Notes: a model not told the origin generated them from the sequence alone. A stretch of DNA of 64,000 nucleotides from Psychrobacter sp. Ps6 (GCF_022129235.1 NZ_JADQAI010000011.1:1-64000); one strand, 5' to 3'; shown: positions 49,942-60,564, counted from the first letter of the stretch. A program made the numbers and translations.

Positions 49942-49973
49942 AAAAAAAAGGACACCTCGCGGTGTCCTTTTTT
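49942..49973. terminator. Bidirectional terminator SDR/sodB
   Basis: AAAAAAGGACACC and GGTGTCCTTTTTT form a perfect stem with a TCGC tetraloop, flanked by A and T runs. Confidence 0.95.
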
Positions 49974-49998
49974 CAATCAAATATTTAGTTGTTAAAGA

Positions 49999-50628
49999 TT
50001 ACTCTTCAACGCCAGCATCTTGACCTTTATATTTTGCATTTGCGTAGTCCCAATTCACGAGCTTATCTAGGAACGTGTCAACATAGTCAGGACGACGGTT
50101 ACGGTAGTCTACATAGTACGCGTGTTCCCATACATCACAAGTCAATACCGCTACTTGGTCATGTGCAAGTGGGGTATCAGCGTTAGCCGTTTTGGCGATT
50201 GACAATTTGCCACCGACTTTATCAGCAACTAGCCATGCCCAACCTGAACCAAACTGAGTCAATGCTGCATTTTTGAACTCTTCACGGAACTTGTCGTAGC
50301 TACCGAAATCTTCTTCAATTTTTGCTTTTAGATCGCCAGTAGGTTCGCCGCCGCCATTTGTTGGCGTCATGCAGTTCCAGTAGAACGTATGGTTCCATAC
50401 TTGAGCTGCTTGGTTGAACAAGTTTTGAGTACTTTCACTTTCAGACGCTGCCTTAATGATTTCAGGCAATGTTTTGTCTTCTAGACCAGAACCTGGTAGC
50501 AATTCTTTCAACTTATTTACATAAGCAGCATGATGCTTGTCATGATGATACTCTAGCGTTTCGGCACTGATATGTGGCTCTAGTGCGTCTTTTGCATATG
50601 GTAGGTCTGGTAAAGTAATGTTTGACAT
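49999..50628 (-). CDS. sodB: Superoxide dismutase, iron type
   Basis: Cytosolic superoxide dismutase, 209 residues. Metal ligands are the histidines in EYHHDKHH and NHTFYWNCM and the Asp-His of DVWEHAYYVDYRNRRPDY. The GGGEPTGDLKAKI stretch and the Gln in LTQFGSGWAWL place it in the iron rather than manganese group by residue pattern, but metal cannot be proven by sequence. AAGGATAA site before the ATG. Single gene. Confidence 0.94.
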   Translation of the reverse strand: MSNITLPDLPYAKDALEPHISAETLEYHHDKHHAAYVNKLKELLPGSGLEDKTLPEIIKAASESESTQNLFNQAAQVWNHTFYWNCMTPTNGGGEPTGDLKAKIEEDFGSYDKFREEFKNAALTQFGSGWAWLVADKVGGKLSIAKTANADTPLAHDQVAVLTCDVWEHAYYVDYRNRRPDYVDTFLDKLVNWDYANAKYKGQDAGVEE

Positions 50629-51180
50629 AATTATTTTATCCTTGCTGTTTAGCCGTTAGTTTATAAAAAATTGCTTATAGAAACTGAATTTTACGCTATT
50701 TTTACACCGCAAAAAACACTATAAAATAGCGGACTAAATTGGCTGAGTTTATTGTTTGAAATGAACTTTATCGCTTGATACACGGTACTGCTCAATACAA
50801 TATCACGTATCATTATGAATCCAAAATTAACCTAGCGGTTACTTATTGCTATTATTCTTCGTCAAAAAGCCAAGTATCTGACTTTATAGACTTTTATTAA
50901 CTTAATATTCACAAGCTATAAGATATAATTCACTGTAGCTTGGTATCTATTATAGCAATAGTGACCAATAATATCAGTTACCAAATGTTATAGCCCGTAC
51001 AATCTGTATAGCGATTGGTTATTTATTACGCGGTAACTGCATTCACTCCAAACTCATGCGTTATCATTATTAGCATAACTACTTCAATCGACAAATAATT
51101 TACCAATTAGCACTACAGAAGATAAATAAAGCCCACTCGAATAATAATTTTTCATCATTTTCATATAACGGACTGACTCT
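50629..51180. other. Divergent region sodB/rdgB
   Basis: About 550 AT-rich bases with no open frame. A short CCGC/GCGG dyad enclosing an AT-rich palindrome-like core lies near 50708-50733 in the sodB leader side; no consensus iron or oxidative-stress operator was identified. Confidence 0.3.
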
Positions 51181-51834
51181 ATGAGCACCACTGATACCTC
51201 GTTAACTGCTACCCATCCGACATCTGGCAACCAATGGGTACTGGCCAGTAACAATAAAGGCAAATTGGCTGAGTTTAAACGGCTATTTGCTAAAGCGAAT
51301 TTGGATGTGACCATCATCCCGCAAGGTCAGCTCGATATCGACGATGCGATTGAGGACGGGTTGAGCTTTGTCGAAAACGCCATTATCAAAGCCCGTCATG
51401 CCAGCCGTATCAGCGGACTACCTGCCATTGCTGATGACTCAGGACTGTGCGTGCCTGCACTCGGTAACGCACCGGGCATCTACTCAGCGCGCTATGCTGG
51501 CGAACATGGTAATGATGGCAAAAACAACGCCAAGCTTCTCGCCGATTTACAGCCACTACGTAACGCCCAGCCTGACACGCCGATTGAGGGTATGTTTGTA
51601 TGCATACTGGCGATGGTGCGTCATGCCGATGATCCATTACCGATTATCGCTCAAGGATTATGGCATGGCGAAATCTTGGATACGCCACATGGTGACGGTG
51701 GTTTTGGTTATGATCCCTTGTTTTGGTTACCTGATTTGCAAGCCAGTGCGGCAAGCCTGAGCGCTGCTGATAAAAACAGCATCAGTCACCGTGGTCAGGC
51801 AATTCAGCAGTTATTGGCGCAGTTGCCTTTATAG
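51181..51834 (+). CDS. rdgB: XTP/dITP diphosphatase
   Basis: Removes non-canonical purine triphosphates (XTP, ITP, dITP) from the pool. In 217 residues: VLASNNKGKLAEFKRLF binds the triphosphate, ADDSGLCVPAL has the catalytic Asp pair, and GFGYDPLFWLPD and ISHRGQAIQQL end the active site. N-terminal 17 residues are an extension before the family start. Followed by tig after about 410 bases. Confidence 0.94.
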   Translation: MSTTDTSLTATHPTSGNQWVLASNNKGKLAEFKRLFAKANLDVTIIPQGQLDIDDAIEDGLSFVENAIIKARHASRISGLPAIADDSGLCVPALGNAPGIYSARYAGEHGNDGKNNAKLLADLQPLRNAQPDTPIEGMFVCILAMVRHADDPLPIIAQGLWHGEILDTPHGDGGFGYDPLFWLPDLQASAASLSAADKNSISHRGQAIQQLLAQLPL

Positions 51835-51950
51835 GCTCTCTTGAAAAATAAGTGCGCTTGTAATAGCAAAAAACCTCAGAAACCCTGCCGTCAAAGAGAT
51901 AATTTTTACTTTAATAAGCAGATAGATTATACTGTTCTACTTTTAAAATT

Positions 51951-51980
51951 TTGTTGAAATCCGTTATTTGGCTGTATAAT
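51951..51980 (+). promoter_or_regulatory. Candidate tig promoter
   Basis: TATAAT at 51975-51980, 18 bases after TTGTTG (51951-51956); an overlapping TTGAAA (51954-51959) has a short 15-base spacing. It would give a leader of about 260 bases. The rest of the 51835-52246 gap holds no frame. Confidence 0.45.
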
Positions 51981-52246
51981 TCACCAAAAAGCGTTATTAT
52001 GCGGTGCATTAACGGTTTATGATTGATATTTGATAGCACTAACAACTTGGGCAAATTTGCCTTTTGGTATCAGCGGCGATTACTACTGGTGCTGATTTTG
52101 AAGTTGCAGCATTATCACTATCCCCTATTTATTCCAACGGCAGCCGTCGTACATGCCCGTAATTTGAGGCACGGTTTGTCTATTACCATTTAACCCTAAG
52201 TACTACTCAATCAAACGTACTATTTAATCTTAAAGGTGTAATTAAC

Positions 52247-53587
52247 ATGGCTACAGATTTACAAGTCACAACCAACAAGCTATCTAATAAAGAAACTCAG
52301 CTAACGGTTAAAGTTCCTGTTGAAAAAATTCAAAACAAAGTTGAAGGCCGTATCCGTCAAGTGGCGAAAACTGCCAAGATTGACGGTTTCCGTAAAGGTA
52401 ACGTCCCTATGTCACACATCCGCTCTCAGTACGGTGCTGGCATTCAACAAGAAGTTATCAACGATGTGATCCGTGATACGGTTTTTGAAGCGATCAAATC
52501 TGAAGACATCCGCGCTGTTGGCATGCCTAACATCGACGACGTAAAACTTGAAGACGATTTCTTGGTATATCAGGCCACTGTTGAAATCTTCCCAGAAGTT
52601 GACGTACAAGGTATCGATGAGATCGAAGTTGAGCGTCACACTGCACAAGTGAGTGAAGAAGACGTTGACACCATGATCGAAAACCTACAAAAGCAACGTG
52701 AAGAATTCGTTGAGAAAAAGGGCATGGCGGCAAAAGACAACCAAGTGACTTTTGACTTTGAAGGCTCTATCGACGGCGAAAAATTTGAAGGCGGCTCTGC
52801 TGAAGACTTTAAACTAGTTATCGGTAGCAACCAGATGATTCCAGGTTTTGAAGCGGGTATCAAAGGCATGAAAGCTGGCGAAGAAAAAATCATCGACGTT
52901 ACTTTCCCAGAAGATTACCAAGCTGAGAACCTAGCTGGTAAAGAAGCTCAGTTCAAAATCAACGTAAAATTGGTTGAAAAATCTAAGCTACCTGAAATTG
53001 ATGATGCGTTTCTTGAGCTATTCGGCGTAAAAGAAGGCGGCGTTGAGAAGTTGAAAGAAGACGTACGCAAAAACATGGAACGCGAAATCAAAAACGCTGC
53101 GCGTAGCCAAGTGAAGCAAGCAACTTTTGATGCGTTGCTAGAAAAGAACGAGTTTGACGTACCAAACGCAATGCTAGAGCAAGAAATCGAGCGTCAACGC
53201 AATATGATGATGCAACGTTTTTCTCAGCAGTTCGGTGCGAATGCTGATAGCTTCGATAAAGACATGCTACCAAATGAGCTATTTGAAGAGCAAGCGCTAC
53301 GTGCTGCCCGTCTTGGCATCATCGTTGCCCGTGTTATCGACACCAAGGGTCTAGAAGTGGATCAAGAGCGTGTTGAAACCTTCATCAAAGAAGCTGCTGA
53401 AAACTACGAAGATCCAGCAGAAGTAATCGAGTACTACACCAATGACAAGCAGCAGCGCGCTAACATTGAGTCTGTAGTATTAGAAGACCAAGTAGTAGAT
53501 TACTTGATCAGTCAAGGTAAAGTGACTGACAAAGAAGTCAGCTACCAAGACTTGCTAGCGGCTCAGCAACAACAGCAAGGCATGTAA
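52247..53587 (+). CDS. tig: Trigger factor
   Basis: Ribosome-bound chaperone and prolyl isomerase that meets nascent chains. Domains in order: N-terminal ribosome-binding region with [17 protein letters not shown] (residues about 46-62), FKBP-like isomerase (about 160-245, with [18 protein letters not shown]), and the helical C-terminal arms. Length 446 is typical. In most related genomes clpP and clpX follow directly; here a urease cluster lies between. Strong terminator downstream. Confidence 0.96.
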   Translation: MATDLQVTTNKLSNKETQLTVKVPVEKIQNKVEGRIRQVAKTAKIDGFRKGNVPMSHIRSQYGAGIQQEVINDVIRDTVFEAIKSEDIRAVGMPNIDDVKLEDDFLVYQATVEIFPEVDVQGIDEIEVERHTAQVSEEDVDTMIENLQKQREEFVEKKGMAAKDNQVTFDFEGSIDGEKFEGGSAEDFKLVIGSNQMIPGFEAGIKGMKAGEEKIIDVTFPEDYQAENLAGKEAQFKINVKLVEKSKLPEIDDAFLELFGVKEGGVEKLKEDVRKNMEREIKNAARSQVKQATFDALLEKNEFDVPNAMLEQEIERQRNMMMQRFSQQFGANADSFDKDMLPNELFEEQALRAARLGIIVARVIDTKGLEVDQERVETFIKEAAENYEDPAEVIEYYTNDKQQRANIESVVLEDQVVDYLISQGKVTDKEVSYQDLLAAQQQQQGM

Positions 53588-53651
53588 TTTAGACTGAGCG
53601 CTATATGGTGTTAAACCGTAATACTTAGGTAGCGCTCTTGTTCTACATGTC

Positions 53652-53692
53652 AAAAAATACGGCCCCGATCGATGATCGGGGCCGTATTTTTT
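53652..53692. terminator. Bidirectional terminator tig/urease cluster
   Basis: AAAAAATACGGCCCCGATC and GATCGGGGCCGTATTTTTT form a perfect 19-base stem with a three-base loop. It closes tig on the plus strand and the ure cluster on the minus strand. Confidence 0.96.
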
Positions 53693-53741
53693 ATGGAAGC
53701 TTGATAACCGCTTTATTTAGTAAATCATCATAGAGTTCACT

Positions 53742-54479
53742 TTATACAAAAGCAGGAACAAACACTGCACCCAGTCCGAGTACGACTAACCCGCGCTGTA
53801 TCCATAAATTGTCACCTAGACGCTGTTGCAGCTGCTGACTGATTAGCGTGCCTACGCTATATAATGCTAGCATTGTCACTAGCATCCCTGCATAAAATCC
53901 TAGCTGACCACTAACGCCAGCGTTTGCTGGTACTTCCAGCGCATGTGCCAACCCATGAAAGACGGCCAGACCACCAAAACCAAACAATGACAGCTGCTGA
54001 ATACTTGGTGTTCGTGCTGTATGGGTCTGCGCAAAGAATGCTTCTTGTCGACTCTTATCACTCATCAAGATCATGGCCAATACCACCACCGATAATGATA
54101 TAACGACTTCAATTAATCCAGATGATGCTGCAAAACCAACACCGCCAATCAGCACACCAATAGTGCCCAATACTGCACCTAACGATAACCCTGCCGTCAA
54201 TGACATCATGCCTAAGCGCTGCTTTTGTAGACCATAAAACAACATGCCCATACCGACTGCCAAAAACAAATGATCAAGGCCAGTCACTGGATGCATCAGT
54301 CCTGCTTGCAATGTGCCCAAAAATGATGGCGCTTGCATAGTAGCCGAGTGAATATGTCCTGAGTGCGCCTGTGCCAATGATGGTAGCATTAGCGATGTCA
54401 TCATCACAGCCGAACCAGACAAGATATGACGAGCTGAGAGCGCTGGTGAAAAGTGAGAGTTTTTTGAAGCCTTTATCAT
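53742..54479 (-). CDS. HupE/UreJ-family metal permease
   Basis: A 245-residue inner-membrane protein with a signal-like start (ending LAQAHSGH) and about six hydrophobic helices. The HPVTGLDHLFLAVG motif with His/Asp and the later FHGLAHALEVP are the family's metal-binding elements. HupE and UreJ proteins import nickel or support its delivery. Position as the last gene of a urease cluster favours a nickel role for urease (ureJ). The large gap to ureG is only 49 bases. Confidence 0.85.
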   Translation of the reverse strand: MIKASKNSHFSPALSARHILSGSAVMMTSLMLPSLAQAHSGHIHSATMQAPSFLGTLQAGLMHPVTGLDHLFLAVGMGMLFYGLQKQRLGMMSLTAGLSLGAVLGTIGVLIGGVGFAASSGLIEVVISLSVVVLAMILMSDKSRQEAFFAQTHTARTPSIQQLSLFGFGGLAVFHGLAHALEVPANAGVSGQLGFYAGMLVTMLALYSVGTLISQQLQQRLGDNLWIQRGLVVLGLGAVFVPAFV

Positions 54480-54528
54480 ACGATTTTTCCTTATTATGAC
54501 TATTCTAATTGTCGATGTGGGCGACTAG

Positions 54529-55215
54529 CTAAGCCAGCATGCCATGTTCTTTTATAAAGGCGATAATCTCATTTAGCCCATCACCTGTTTTCATATTGCT
54601 AAAGACAAAAGGTTTGTCGCCACGCATTTTTTTGGCATCGCGCTCCATCACCTCAAGCGAAGCACCTACCATTGGTGCAAGGTCGGTCTTGTTGATAATT
54701 AATAAATCAGACTTTGTGATACCCGGGCCGCCCTTACGAGGTATCTTATCGCCTGCAGAGACATCAATGACGTACAAGGTCAAATCAGACAGCTCTGGAC
54801 TAAACGTTGCGGCTAGATTGTCGCCACCTGACTCAATGATAATCAACTCCAACCCTTCAAAAGTCGCTTGTAGCTCAGCAATCGCAGTCAGATTAATAGA
54901 GGCATCTTCGCGGATAGCTGTATGCGGACAGCCGCCCGTCTCAACGCCGCGAATACGCTCAGCTGGCATGGCATTGTTGCGGGTCAAAAACTGCGAGTCT
55001 TCTTTAGTATAAATATCATTGGTCACGACAGCCATATTGACTGTATCGCGCAGGTTTTGACATAGTCTTAGAGTCAAAGCAGTTTTACCACTACCAACTG
55101 GCCCACCAATACCAAGGCGTAAGCACGATAAGGCAGTCTGATTTGAGTTTTCACTATCAATATGTGAGTCAGGGACGGCTTGAGTATTTTTTGGTTTTAT
55201 TGGGGTTAGAGACAT
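54529..55215 (-). CDS. ureG: Urease accessory GTPase UreG
   Basis: SIMIBI-class GTPase that powers nickel delivery to apo-urease with UreF and UreD. In 228 residues: P loop [15 protein letters not shown], metal-binding [18 protein letters not shown] (Cys-Pro-His), [15 protein letters not shown], and INKTDLAP for guanine. The first 28 residues are a polar extension. Between ureF and the permease gene on the minus strand. Confidence 0.96.
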   Translation of the reverse strand: MSLTPIKPKNTQAVPDSHIDSENSNQTALSCLRLGIGGPVGSGKTALTLRLCQNLRDTVNMAVVTNDIYTKEDSQFLTRNNAMPAERIRGVETGGCPHTAIREDASINLTAIAELQATFEGLELIIIESGGDNLAATFSPELSDLTLYVIDVSAGDKIPRKGGPGITKSDLLIINKTDLAPMVGASLEVMERDAKKMRGDKPFVFSNMKTGDGLNEIIAFIKEHGMLA

Positions 55216-55272
55216 CGTAAGCTCCTTAGAGAATTTATATAGGAATAATTATAAGTATTGATAAAGGTAAAA

Positions 55273-56067
55273 CTATGAGCGGAACAACCGACTGTATTGC
55301 TCCTCATGCATACTTGAGAGAATCGCTAAATTAGGCAAATTATTCGAGATATTAAGCGATTCATAGAGGTCTTGGCACAACGTCTGATAGCCCTGCTTTT
55401 CGCTCACATTTAAAGCGTCAATAGCGTTTGATGACGTAATTAGATCATCAAACGCTTGCTGGACGTTATCGCTTAGAGCATCAACCTGCGCACCCAGATC
55501 GCTTTGCAATTGCCATAAGATACGCTGACCTGCCATTTGTCCTAGCGGCACTGTCTTGACAGCAGCGAGCACCATATTCTCTAATTGAGCAAATCCATAG
55601 GTAGTCATCGACTGCGCTAATGGCAGCTGCCAATGCTGAGCAATATGAGCAAATAACGGCAAAAAGCCATCTTCAGGTATCTCGGCCGGTATGCCAAGAC
55701 TTAGCACTTCGTTGAGCCAAGACACCATCGCCTGCGCTAGCTGCTGCGACTCCAGTACAAACTCTTTACTCTCTAGGCTAGCATGATAGTCGTGTGCTAG
55801 ATTTGCCGCTAGCGCTTCATGACCTTGGCTGAGTGCGCACATGATCAGCCCTAATACAGGCAGCTCGTAGCCAATCACCGCAAGCGCTAGATAATCCCGC
55901 ATAAATGTAAGCGTACTGGCTTCGTCAGAGACAATGCCTGACTCAATCGCTGACTCTACCCCTTGCGAATAGGTATAGCTACCAATTGGCAAATTGCTCG
56001 ATGCCAGCATCAGTAGCTGTCCAAGTTGGACTGAATCAGTAGGCTGGACACTGGTATTAACCATCAT
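55273..56067 (-). CDS. ureF: Urease accessory protein UreF
   Basis: All-helical scaffold that bridges UreD and UreG in the urease activation complex. Length 264 is a little above the usual 230. The N-terminal LASSNLPIGSYTYSQGVESAI and the C-terminal SMHEEQYSRLFRS are family features. Its start overlaps the end of ureE by 11 bases, so translation is coupled. Second ATG codon directly follows the first; either may be used. Confidence 0.92.
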   Translation of the reverse strand: MMVNTSVQPTDSVQLGQLLMLASSNLPIGSYTYSQGVESAIESGIVSDEASTLTFMRDYLALAVIGYELPVLGLIMCALSQGHEALAANLAHDYHASLESKEFVLESQQLAQAMVSWLNEVLSLGIPAEIPEDGFLPLFAHIAQHWQLPLAQSMTTYGFAQLENMVLAAVKTVPLGQMAGQRILWQLQSDLGAQVDALSDNVQQAFDDLITSSNAIDALNVSEKQGYQTLCQDLYESLNISNNLPNLAILSSMHEEQYSRLFRS

Positions 56068-56695
56068 TTGAACGACCTAAATGCGCATCATGATGACTAT
56101 GGCTATATTGATGTCCGTGGCTGTGGCTGTGGCTGTGGCTGTGGCTATGATCATGACTCTCATGACTATGAGAGTCATTATGCGAATGAGAGTGAGAGTG
56201 ACTATGCGAATGCTGGCCCGTTTGATAAGCGCCTGTTTCAGGCTCAAATGGCACTGAGGTAGACTCAATATGTAAACCAAGGTTTTCTAACATTTGTGCC
56301 AGTACATGATCGTTTTCAAAGTACAGCGCATAGCTTGCATTACCCTGATCAAAACTGTGGTCAAACATCAATGGCACATGACGATTACCTAAATGATAAG
56401 CGCCTTTCATTAGTAGAAAGTCATTGTCAGCCGTTACCTTAGTCACCGCTTGCGGCTTGGCGATGACTTGCATCAGCTCACCTGCTGCATTGATAAGCAC
56501 GTCATCGCCTTTTAAGACGCCTGTACGAGGCAAATCAACACCAACTGCCTCACCTGAGACAGTAATGGCTCTAAAGCGAGAATGCTGACGAGTATCAAAG
56601 TCTAATAGCAGGTAATCGTCGGCTTGATACTGTTCTACCAATTGCGCTTTTTGAGTACCGCTAAGCGTACTTAAACGGGTATTAAATATTTTCAT
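56057..56695 (-). CDS. ureE: Urease accessory nickel metallochaperone UreE
   Basis: Nickel-binding chaperone that hands nickel to the UreG complex. The 212 residues start MKIFNTRL, and the longer frame to 56782 has an unsupported hydrophobic leader. The body has the UreE fold (LPRTGVLKGDDVL, AYHLGNRHVPLMF with the interface His). The last 45 residues are almost wholly His with Ser/Asp/Glu (HSHSHSHSHSH and more), a nickel-storing tail like that of Klebsiella UreE but longer in Ser-His repeats. The repeats are short hexanucleotide runs, so tail length may vary between strains. Confidence 0.94.
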   Translation of the reverse strand: MKIFNTRLSTLSGTQKAQLVEQYQADDYLLLDFDTRQHSRFRAITVSGEAVGVDLPRTGVLKGDDVLINAAGELMQVIAKPQAVTKVTADNDFLLMKGAYHLGNRHVPLMFDHSFDQGNASYALYFENDHVLAQMLENLGLHIESTSVPFEPETGAYQTGQHSHSHSHSHSHNDSHSHESHDHSHSHSHSHSHGHQYSHSHHDAHLGRSNDG

Positions 56696-56857
56696 TATTA
56701 TTCTCTGGCTGTTGTTGCTCAAACTATTGCTCAATAGTATTGATGGTAAAAGTATTGGAAATAAAGATACGATATCACTCAAAAAACCAACTGGCTGTTG
56801 GCATACATGGTTTATGGCTCACTGTTCTAGAGCTTCTATAAACGTGCATCATAAGCT

Positions 56858-59041
56858 CTAAAATAAAAAGTAACGCTGTGCCATGGGTAGTATATCGGCT
56901 GGCTCACAGGTGAGTGTTTTACCATCCGCACGTACTTCATAGGTCTCAGGATTGATGTCCATATCTGGGCAGTAGCTGTTAAAGCGCATATCGCTTTTAC
57001 GAATCTCACGGATGCCATGTACTGGCTGAATAACTTTGGTCAACCCAAGCTGCTTATCTACTTGTTTGTCAATAGCGGCTTGCGACATAAAGGTAATGCT
57101 AGTCTGGGCAACCGATTTTGGATATGTGGCAAACATAGGACGGTAATGTACAGGCTGAGGAGTAGGAATAGAGGCATTAATATCGCCCATCGGTACCGCA
57201 GCGATAAGCCCGCCTTTTATAATGCACTCAGGTTTTACCCCAAAAAACTTGGGCGACCAGAGCACCATATCTGCCCATTTTCCCACTTCGATTGATCCAA
57301 CCATATCGCTAATACCATGCGTAATCGCAGGGTTTATCGTATATTTTGCGATATAGCGCTTGATACGGAAGTTATCGTTGTCCGCGCTTTGGTCATAATC
57401 TGTCAAAGTGATGTACTGTTGCTCATCTTCAGTGATGGCCGTTGCATCTGGTGCTAGATGGCCACGTTGAACTTTCATTTTGTGCGCGGTTTGCCATGTA
57501 CGAATGACTACTTCACCCACTCGCCCCATTGCTTGTGAGTCACTACTCATCATCGAGATAGCACCCAAATCATGCAAGATATCTTCTGCGGCGATGGTTT
57601 CTTGACGAATACGGCTTTCGGCAAAGGCCACATCTTCTGCGATAGCAGGGCTTAAGTGATGACAAACCATCAGCATATCGAGATGCTCATCAATGGTATT
57701 TACAGTGTATGGGCGCGTTGGGTTGGTTGAAGATGGCAGCACGTGCGACTCGCCAATCGCCTTTAGAATATCAGGCGCATGGCCACCACCTGCCCCTTCA
57801 GTATGAAAAGTATGGATACAGCGGTTTTTAAATGCGCCTAGTGTACTCTCAAGATAACCACTTTCATTTAGAGTATCGGTATGAATGGCGACCTGTACAT
57901 CATAATCGTCAGCGACGCTCAGACAATTATCGATGGCTTGCGGCGTTGTACCCCAATCTTCATGTAGCTTTAGCCCCACGGCACCTGCTTCGATTTGTTC
58001 AGCAATGGGTTCCGGTACACTTACGTTACCTTTACCCAGTAGTCCAATATTCATAGGAATGCTATCAGTAGACTTTAACATTGAGGCAATATGATACGCC
58101 CCTGGTGTACAGGTGGTGGCGAGCGTTCCTTGAGCTGGCCCTGTGCCGCCGCCCAGCATCGTAGTCACTCCTGACATCAGCGCCGTCTCACATTGCTGCG
58201 GCGCGATAAAATGAATATGACTATCGACACCGCCTGCTGTCAGAATTTTGCCTTCGCCAGAGATGATTTCGGTAGCACCACCGATGGGAATATCGATGGC
58301 AGGCTGGATATCAGGGTTGCCCGCTTTGCCAATAGCACTGATACGACCATCTTTGATACCAATATCGGCTTTGTAGATACCTGTATAGTCTACAACGAGC
58401 GCATTAGTAATCACCGTATCGGCAACCTCAGCACCCAGCAGTTGCCCTTGCCCCATGCCATCACGGATGACTTTACCACCACCAAACTTGACTTCTTCAC
58501 CCTTGATTTCGGTGGCCTGGCTAATATCTTTATCACTTTGCGACGTCTGCTTTTGATCCATATCTGTATGACTGGTCAAATCTGCCTCCACTTGTAGCCA
58601 AAGCTCAGTATCAGCGAGACGCACTTTATCACCTGTGGTAGGACCAAAATGCTCAGCATAAATACGACGACTGACTCGCTTCTGCGAAGTAGCGGCTACC
58701 TTCTTATCAGTAGCGCTCTCTGATGTTTTTTCTGGATGAGCTGCGCCCATGACACGCCCAGCAAAACCATATACATCTTGCTTGCCAGCGTATGCTACCA
58801 ATTCTACCTCTCGCGATTGCCCCGGCTCAAAACGAACTGCTGTTCCGGAGATAATATTTAGGCGATATCCGCGGGTCAGCTCTCTGTCAAAACTCAGCGC
58901 GTCGTTAACCTCATAGAAATGATAATGCGAGCCAATTTGGATCGGTCTATCACCAGTATTGCTGACGCTGATGGTCTGCACCTGTCGTCCTTGGTTTAAA
59001 ATAATATCGCCATCTTGGATATGGTATTCGCCTGCTTGCAT
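56858..59041 (-). CDS. Fused urease beta-alpha subunit (UreB-UreC)
   Basis: One 727-residue frame covers urease beta and alpha. Residues 1-98 are UreB ([36 protein letters not shown]); a 25-residue Lys/Ser/Ala linker follows; UreC begins near 127 ([19 protein letters not shown]) and ends MAQRYFLF. All active-site residues are kept at a constant +141 from Klebsiella UreC: His275, His277, carbamylated Lys358, His387, His413, Cys460/His461 flap and Asp501. Alpha has two inserts, about 157-180 and 530-553, both polar. No stop or frameshift between the parts. Cytosolic nickel hydrolase of urea. Confidence 0.95.
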   Translation of the reverse strand: MQAGEYHIQDGDIILNQGRQVQTISVSNTGDRPIQIGSHYHFYEVNDALSFDRELTRGYRLNIISGTAVRFEPGQSREVELVAYAGKQDVYGFAGRVMGAAHPEKTSESATDKKVAATSQKRVSRRIYAEHFGPTTGDKVRLADTELWLQVEADLTSHTDMDQKQTSQSDKDISQATEIKGEEVKFGGGKVIRDGMGQGQLLGAEVADTVITNALVVDYTGIYKADIGIKDGRISAIGKAGNPDIQPAIDIPIGGATEIISGEGKILTAGGVDSHIHFIAPQQCETALMSGVTTMLGGGTGPAQGTLATTCTPGAYHIASMLKSTDSIPMNIGLLGKGNVSVPEPIAEQIEAGAVGLKLHEDWGTTPQAIDNCLSVADDYDVQVAIHTDTLNESGYLESTLGAFKNRCIHTFHTEGAGGGHAPDILKAIGESHVLPSSTNPTRPYTVNTIDEHLDMLMVCHHLSPAIAEDVAFAESRIRQETIAAEDILHDLGAISMMSSDSQAMGRVGEVVIRTWQTAHKMKVQRGHLAPDATAITEDEQQYITLTDYDQSADNDNFRIKRYIAKYTINPAITHGISDMVGSIEVGKWADMVLWSPKFFGVKPECIIKGGLIAAVPMGDINASIPTPQPVHYRPMFATYPKSVAQTSITFMSQAAIDKQVDKQLGLTKVIQPVHGIREIRKSDMRFNSYCPDMDINPETYEVRADGKTLTCEPADILPMAQRYFLF

Positions 59042-59112
59042 GGGAGCCGCCTTATTATAATGTCATTATTCCAGTGATAGGTTTCAGTGATATATTTCAG
59101 TAATAAGCAGGG

Positions 59113-59415
59113 CTATACGATGGGATTATGTACCGTAACCAGTTTGGTACCATCAGGGAATGTCGCCTCGATTTGCACCTCGTCAACCATCTCAGCCACC
59201 CCTTCCATGACATCATCAGCAGACAGATAGGTGGCCCCCTCACTCATCAATTCAGCAACCCTTTTACCATCTCTAGCCCCTTCCATCAGTAGCATACTGA
59301 TATAAGCGATAGCTTCAGGATAATTGAGCTTAACACCGCGATTTTTGCGGCGCTCAGCTACCATACCCGCTGTAAATAGCATGAGTTTGTCTTTTTCTGT
59401 TGGGGTCAGATGCAT
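59113..59415 (-). CDS. ureA: Urease gamma subunit
   Basis: Smallest structural subunit of urease, 100 residues, of normal length and not fused to beta. It starts [14 protein letters not shown] and contains [21 protein letters not shown] and VHNPIV at the end. AAGGATTTACC precedes the ATG. Between ureD and the beta-alpha gene, in the order expected for a structural operon. Confidence 0.97.
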   Translation of the reverse strand: MHLTPTEKDKLMLFTAGMVAERRKNRGVKLNYPEAIAYISMLLMEGARDGKRVAELMSEGATYLSADDVMEGVAEMVDEVQIEATFPDGTKLVTVHNPIV

Positions 59416-59493
59416 GGTAAATCCTTATTTTATTTATTATGAAACTGATAACAGACCAGCAGGTTGTGTCGCTTAGTTATTAAAAACCGTAAC

Positions 59494-60564
59494 CTAGGTG
59501 TCCCAAATACGCGGCCGGCAAGGCTCAAGCTGCCACCAATGATGTCGCAAGACTTCTCTTATCTGATAAAACGCTTCAAAACAACCGCGTACATCTGAGC
59601 CAATATAGCGGATATTGATCGCTTGGCAATTATGCGTGCAGTAAACAGGCAATTGTGCTTGAATAATGACTTGGCGCAATGCTGCTACGGTATTGTCTAG
59701 ATAGCGGGTTAATGATTGCTTGATAGTTGCTTGGGCTGTTTCGGTCGATTGCGTAGTCTGTGATGCGGACAATTCAAGGTTGTCATGGACGTCGCTCAAA
59801 CTTGGCACGGCCCAAAACGATCCATAAATATGCTGGTTCGCTAATCCCAAATTTGAGGTAAACCAGCGACTGCCAGCAGCCTGATCTACACGTTCAGCAA
59901 CGATAACCTTACCTTCTCGGTAGATATTTAATCCAGTATGATAACGCCCTTGCAGGAACTGTTCATCATACGCTTGTCGCCCGAAGACGCTAATCTCCCA
60001 TGTCAGTAAGCTAGAGGAATCAGCTAAATCAAAGCGGCTCACTGCATGCATATTAGCTTCGTTATAAATGATACTCTCTTGTGGCAGCCACTCTAAGCGA
60101 GCATGGGGCGCTAGTGTGGCTTGCACATGTTGGCTTGCATAGTCTGCCATCTCATTTGGTGGCAGGTTTGTGCTTGCTTGGGTATAAACTTTTGCCATCG
60201 TATCCACATCAAGGCTAAAGGTGGCTGACGGATGAGACAGGTGTTTATGCTTTTGGCTAACACTGTCTTTACCATACCACTTACCCGCCCCAGGTGTGGT
60301 GATAACAGCATGACTACCACTGTCTAAACGCAACTCTATCGTCAGCGTGTCACCGCCTGCGATACCTGCTGGCGGATATAACATCAATATATGACAAATG
60401 CCTTGCTGCACACGTGGCTCAGGATATAGAGCACGCTGTACCATAAGCGCGCCCGTGTGCTTACGATGAGATAGCCGCGTCTTAGCGGTAGCAGCCATAC
60501 TTTTGACAGTATCTTTGCGCTTAACAGTGTCAAAATTCAATGTTAAAGAAGAAGCCCAACTCAT
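59494..60564 (-). CDS. ureD: Urease accessory protein UreD
   Basis: Binds the apo-urease and UreF, and helps pass nickel and carbon dioxide into the active site. The 356 residues are longer than the usual 270-290. Conserved parts: GALMVQRALYPEP, YPPAGIAGGDTLTIEL, TTPGAGKWYG, and EWLPQESIIYNEANM. The extra length is partly at the N-terminus (basic, KRKDTVKSMAATAKTR) and partly a Ser/Thr/Gln insert near residues 255-275. First gene of the cluster. Confidence 0.93.
   Translation of the reverse strand: MSWASSLTLNFDTVKRKDTVKSMAATAKTRLSHRKHTGALMVQRALYPEPRVQQGICHILMLYPPAGIAGGDTLTIELRLDSGSHAVITTPGAGKWYGKDSVSQKHKHLSHPSATFSLDVDTMAKVYTQASTNLPPNEMADYASQHVQATLAPHARLEWLPQESIIYNEANMHAVSRFDLADSSSLLTWEISVFGRQAYDEQFLQGRYHTGLNIYREGKVIVAERVDQAAGSRWFTSNLGLANQHIYGSFWAVPSLSDVHDNLELSASQTTQSTETAQATIKQSLTRYLDNTVAALRQVIIQAQLPVYCTHNCQAINIRYIGSDVRGCFEAFYQIREVLRHHWWQLEPCRPRIWDT

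Noticed and set aside
54539..55012. Plus-strand frame of 157 codons
   Set aside because: Antisense shadow of ureG; composition follows the codon bias of the opposite strand.
56087..56215. Microsatellite-like GTGGCT repeats
   Set aside because: They are the reverse complement of the His/Ser codons of the UreE tail and need no other explanation.
56696..56782. Hydrophobic N-terminal extension of UreE as a signal peptide
   Set aside because: UreE is cytosolic and starts MKIFNTRL in the family pattern; the extension has no ribosome-binding site.
58193..58597. Plus-strand frame of 134 codons
   Set aside because: Antisense shadow of the urease alpha coding sequence.
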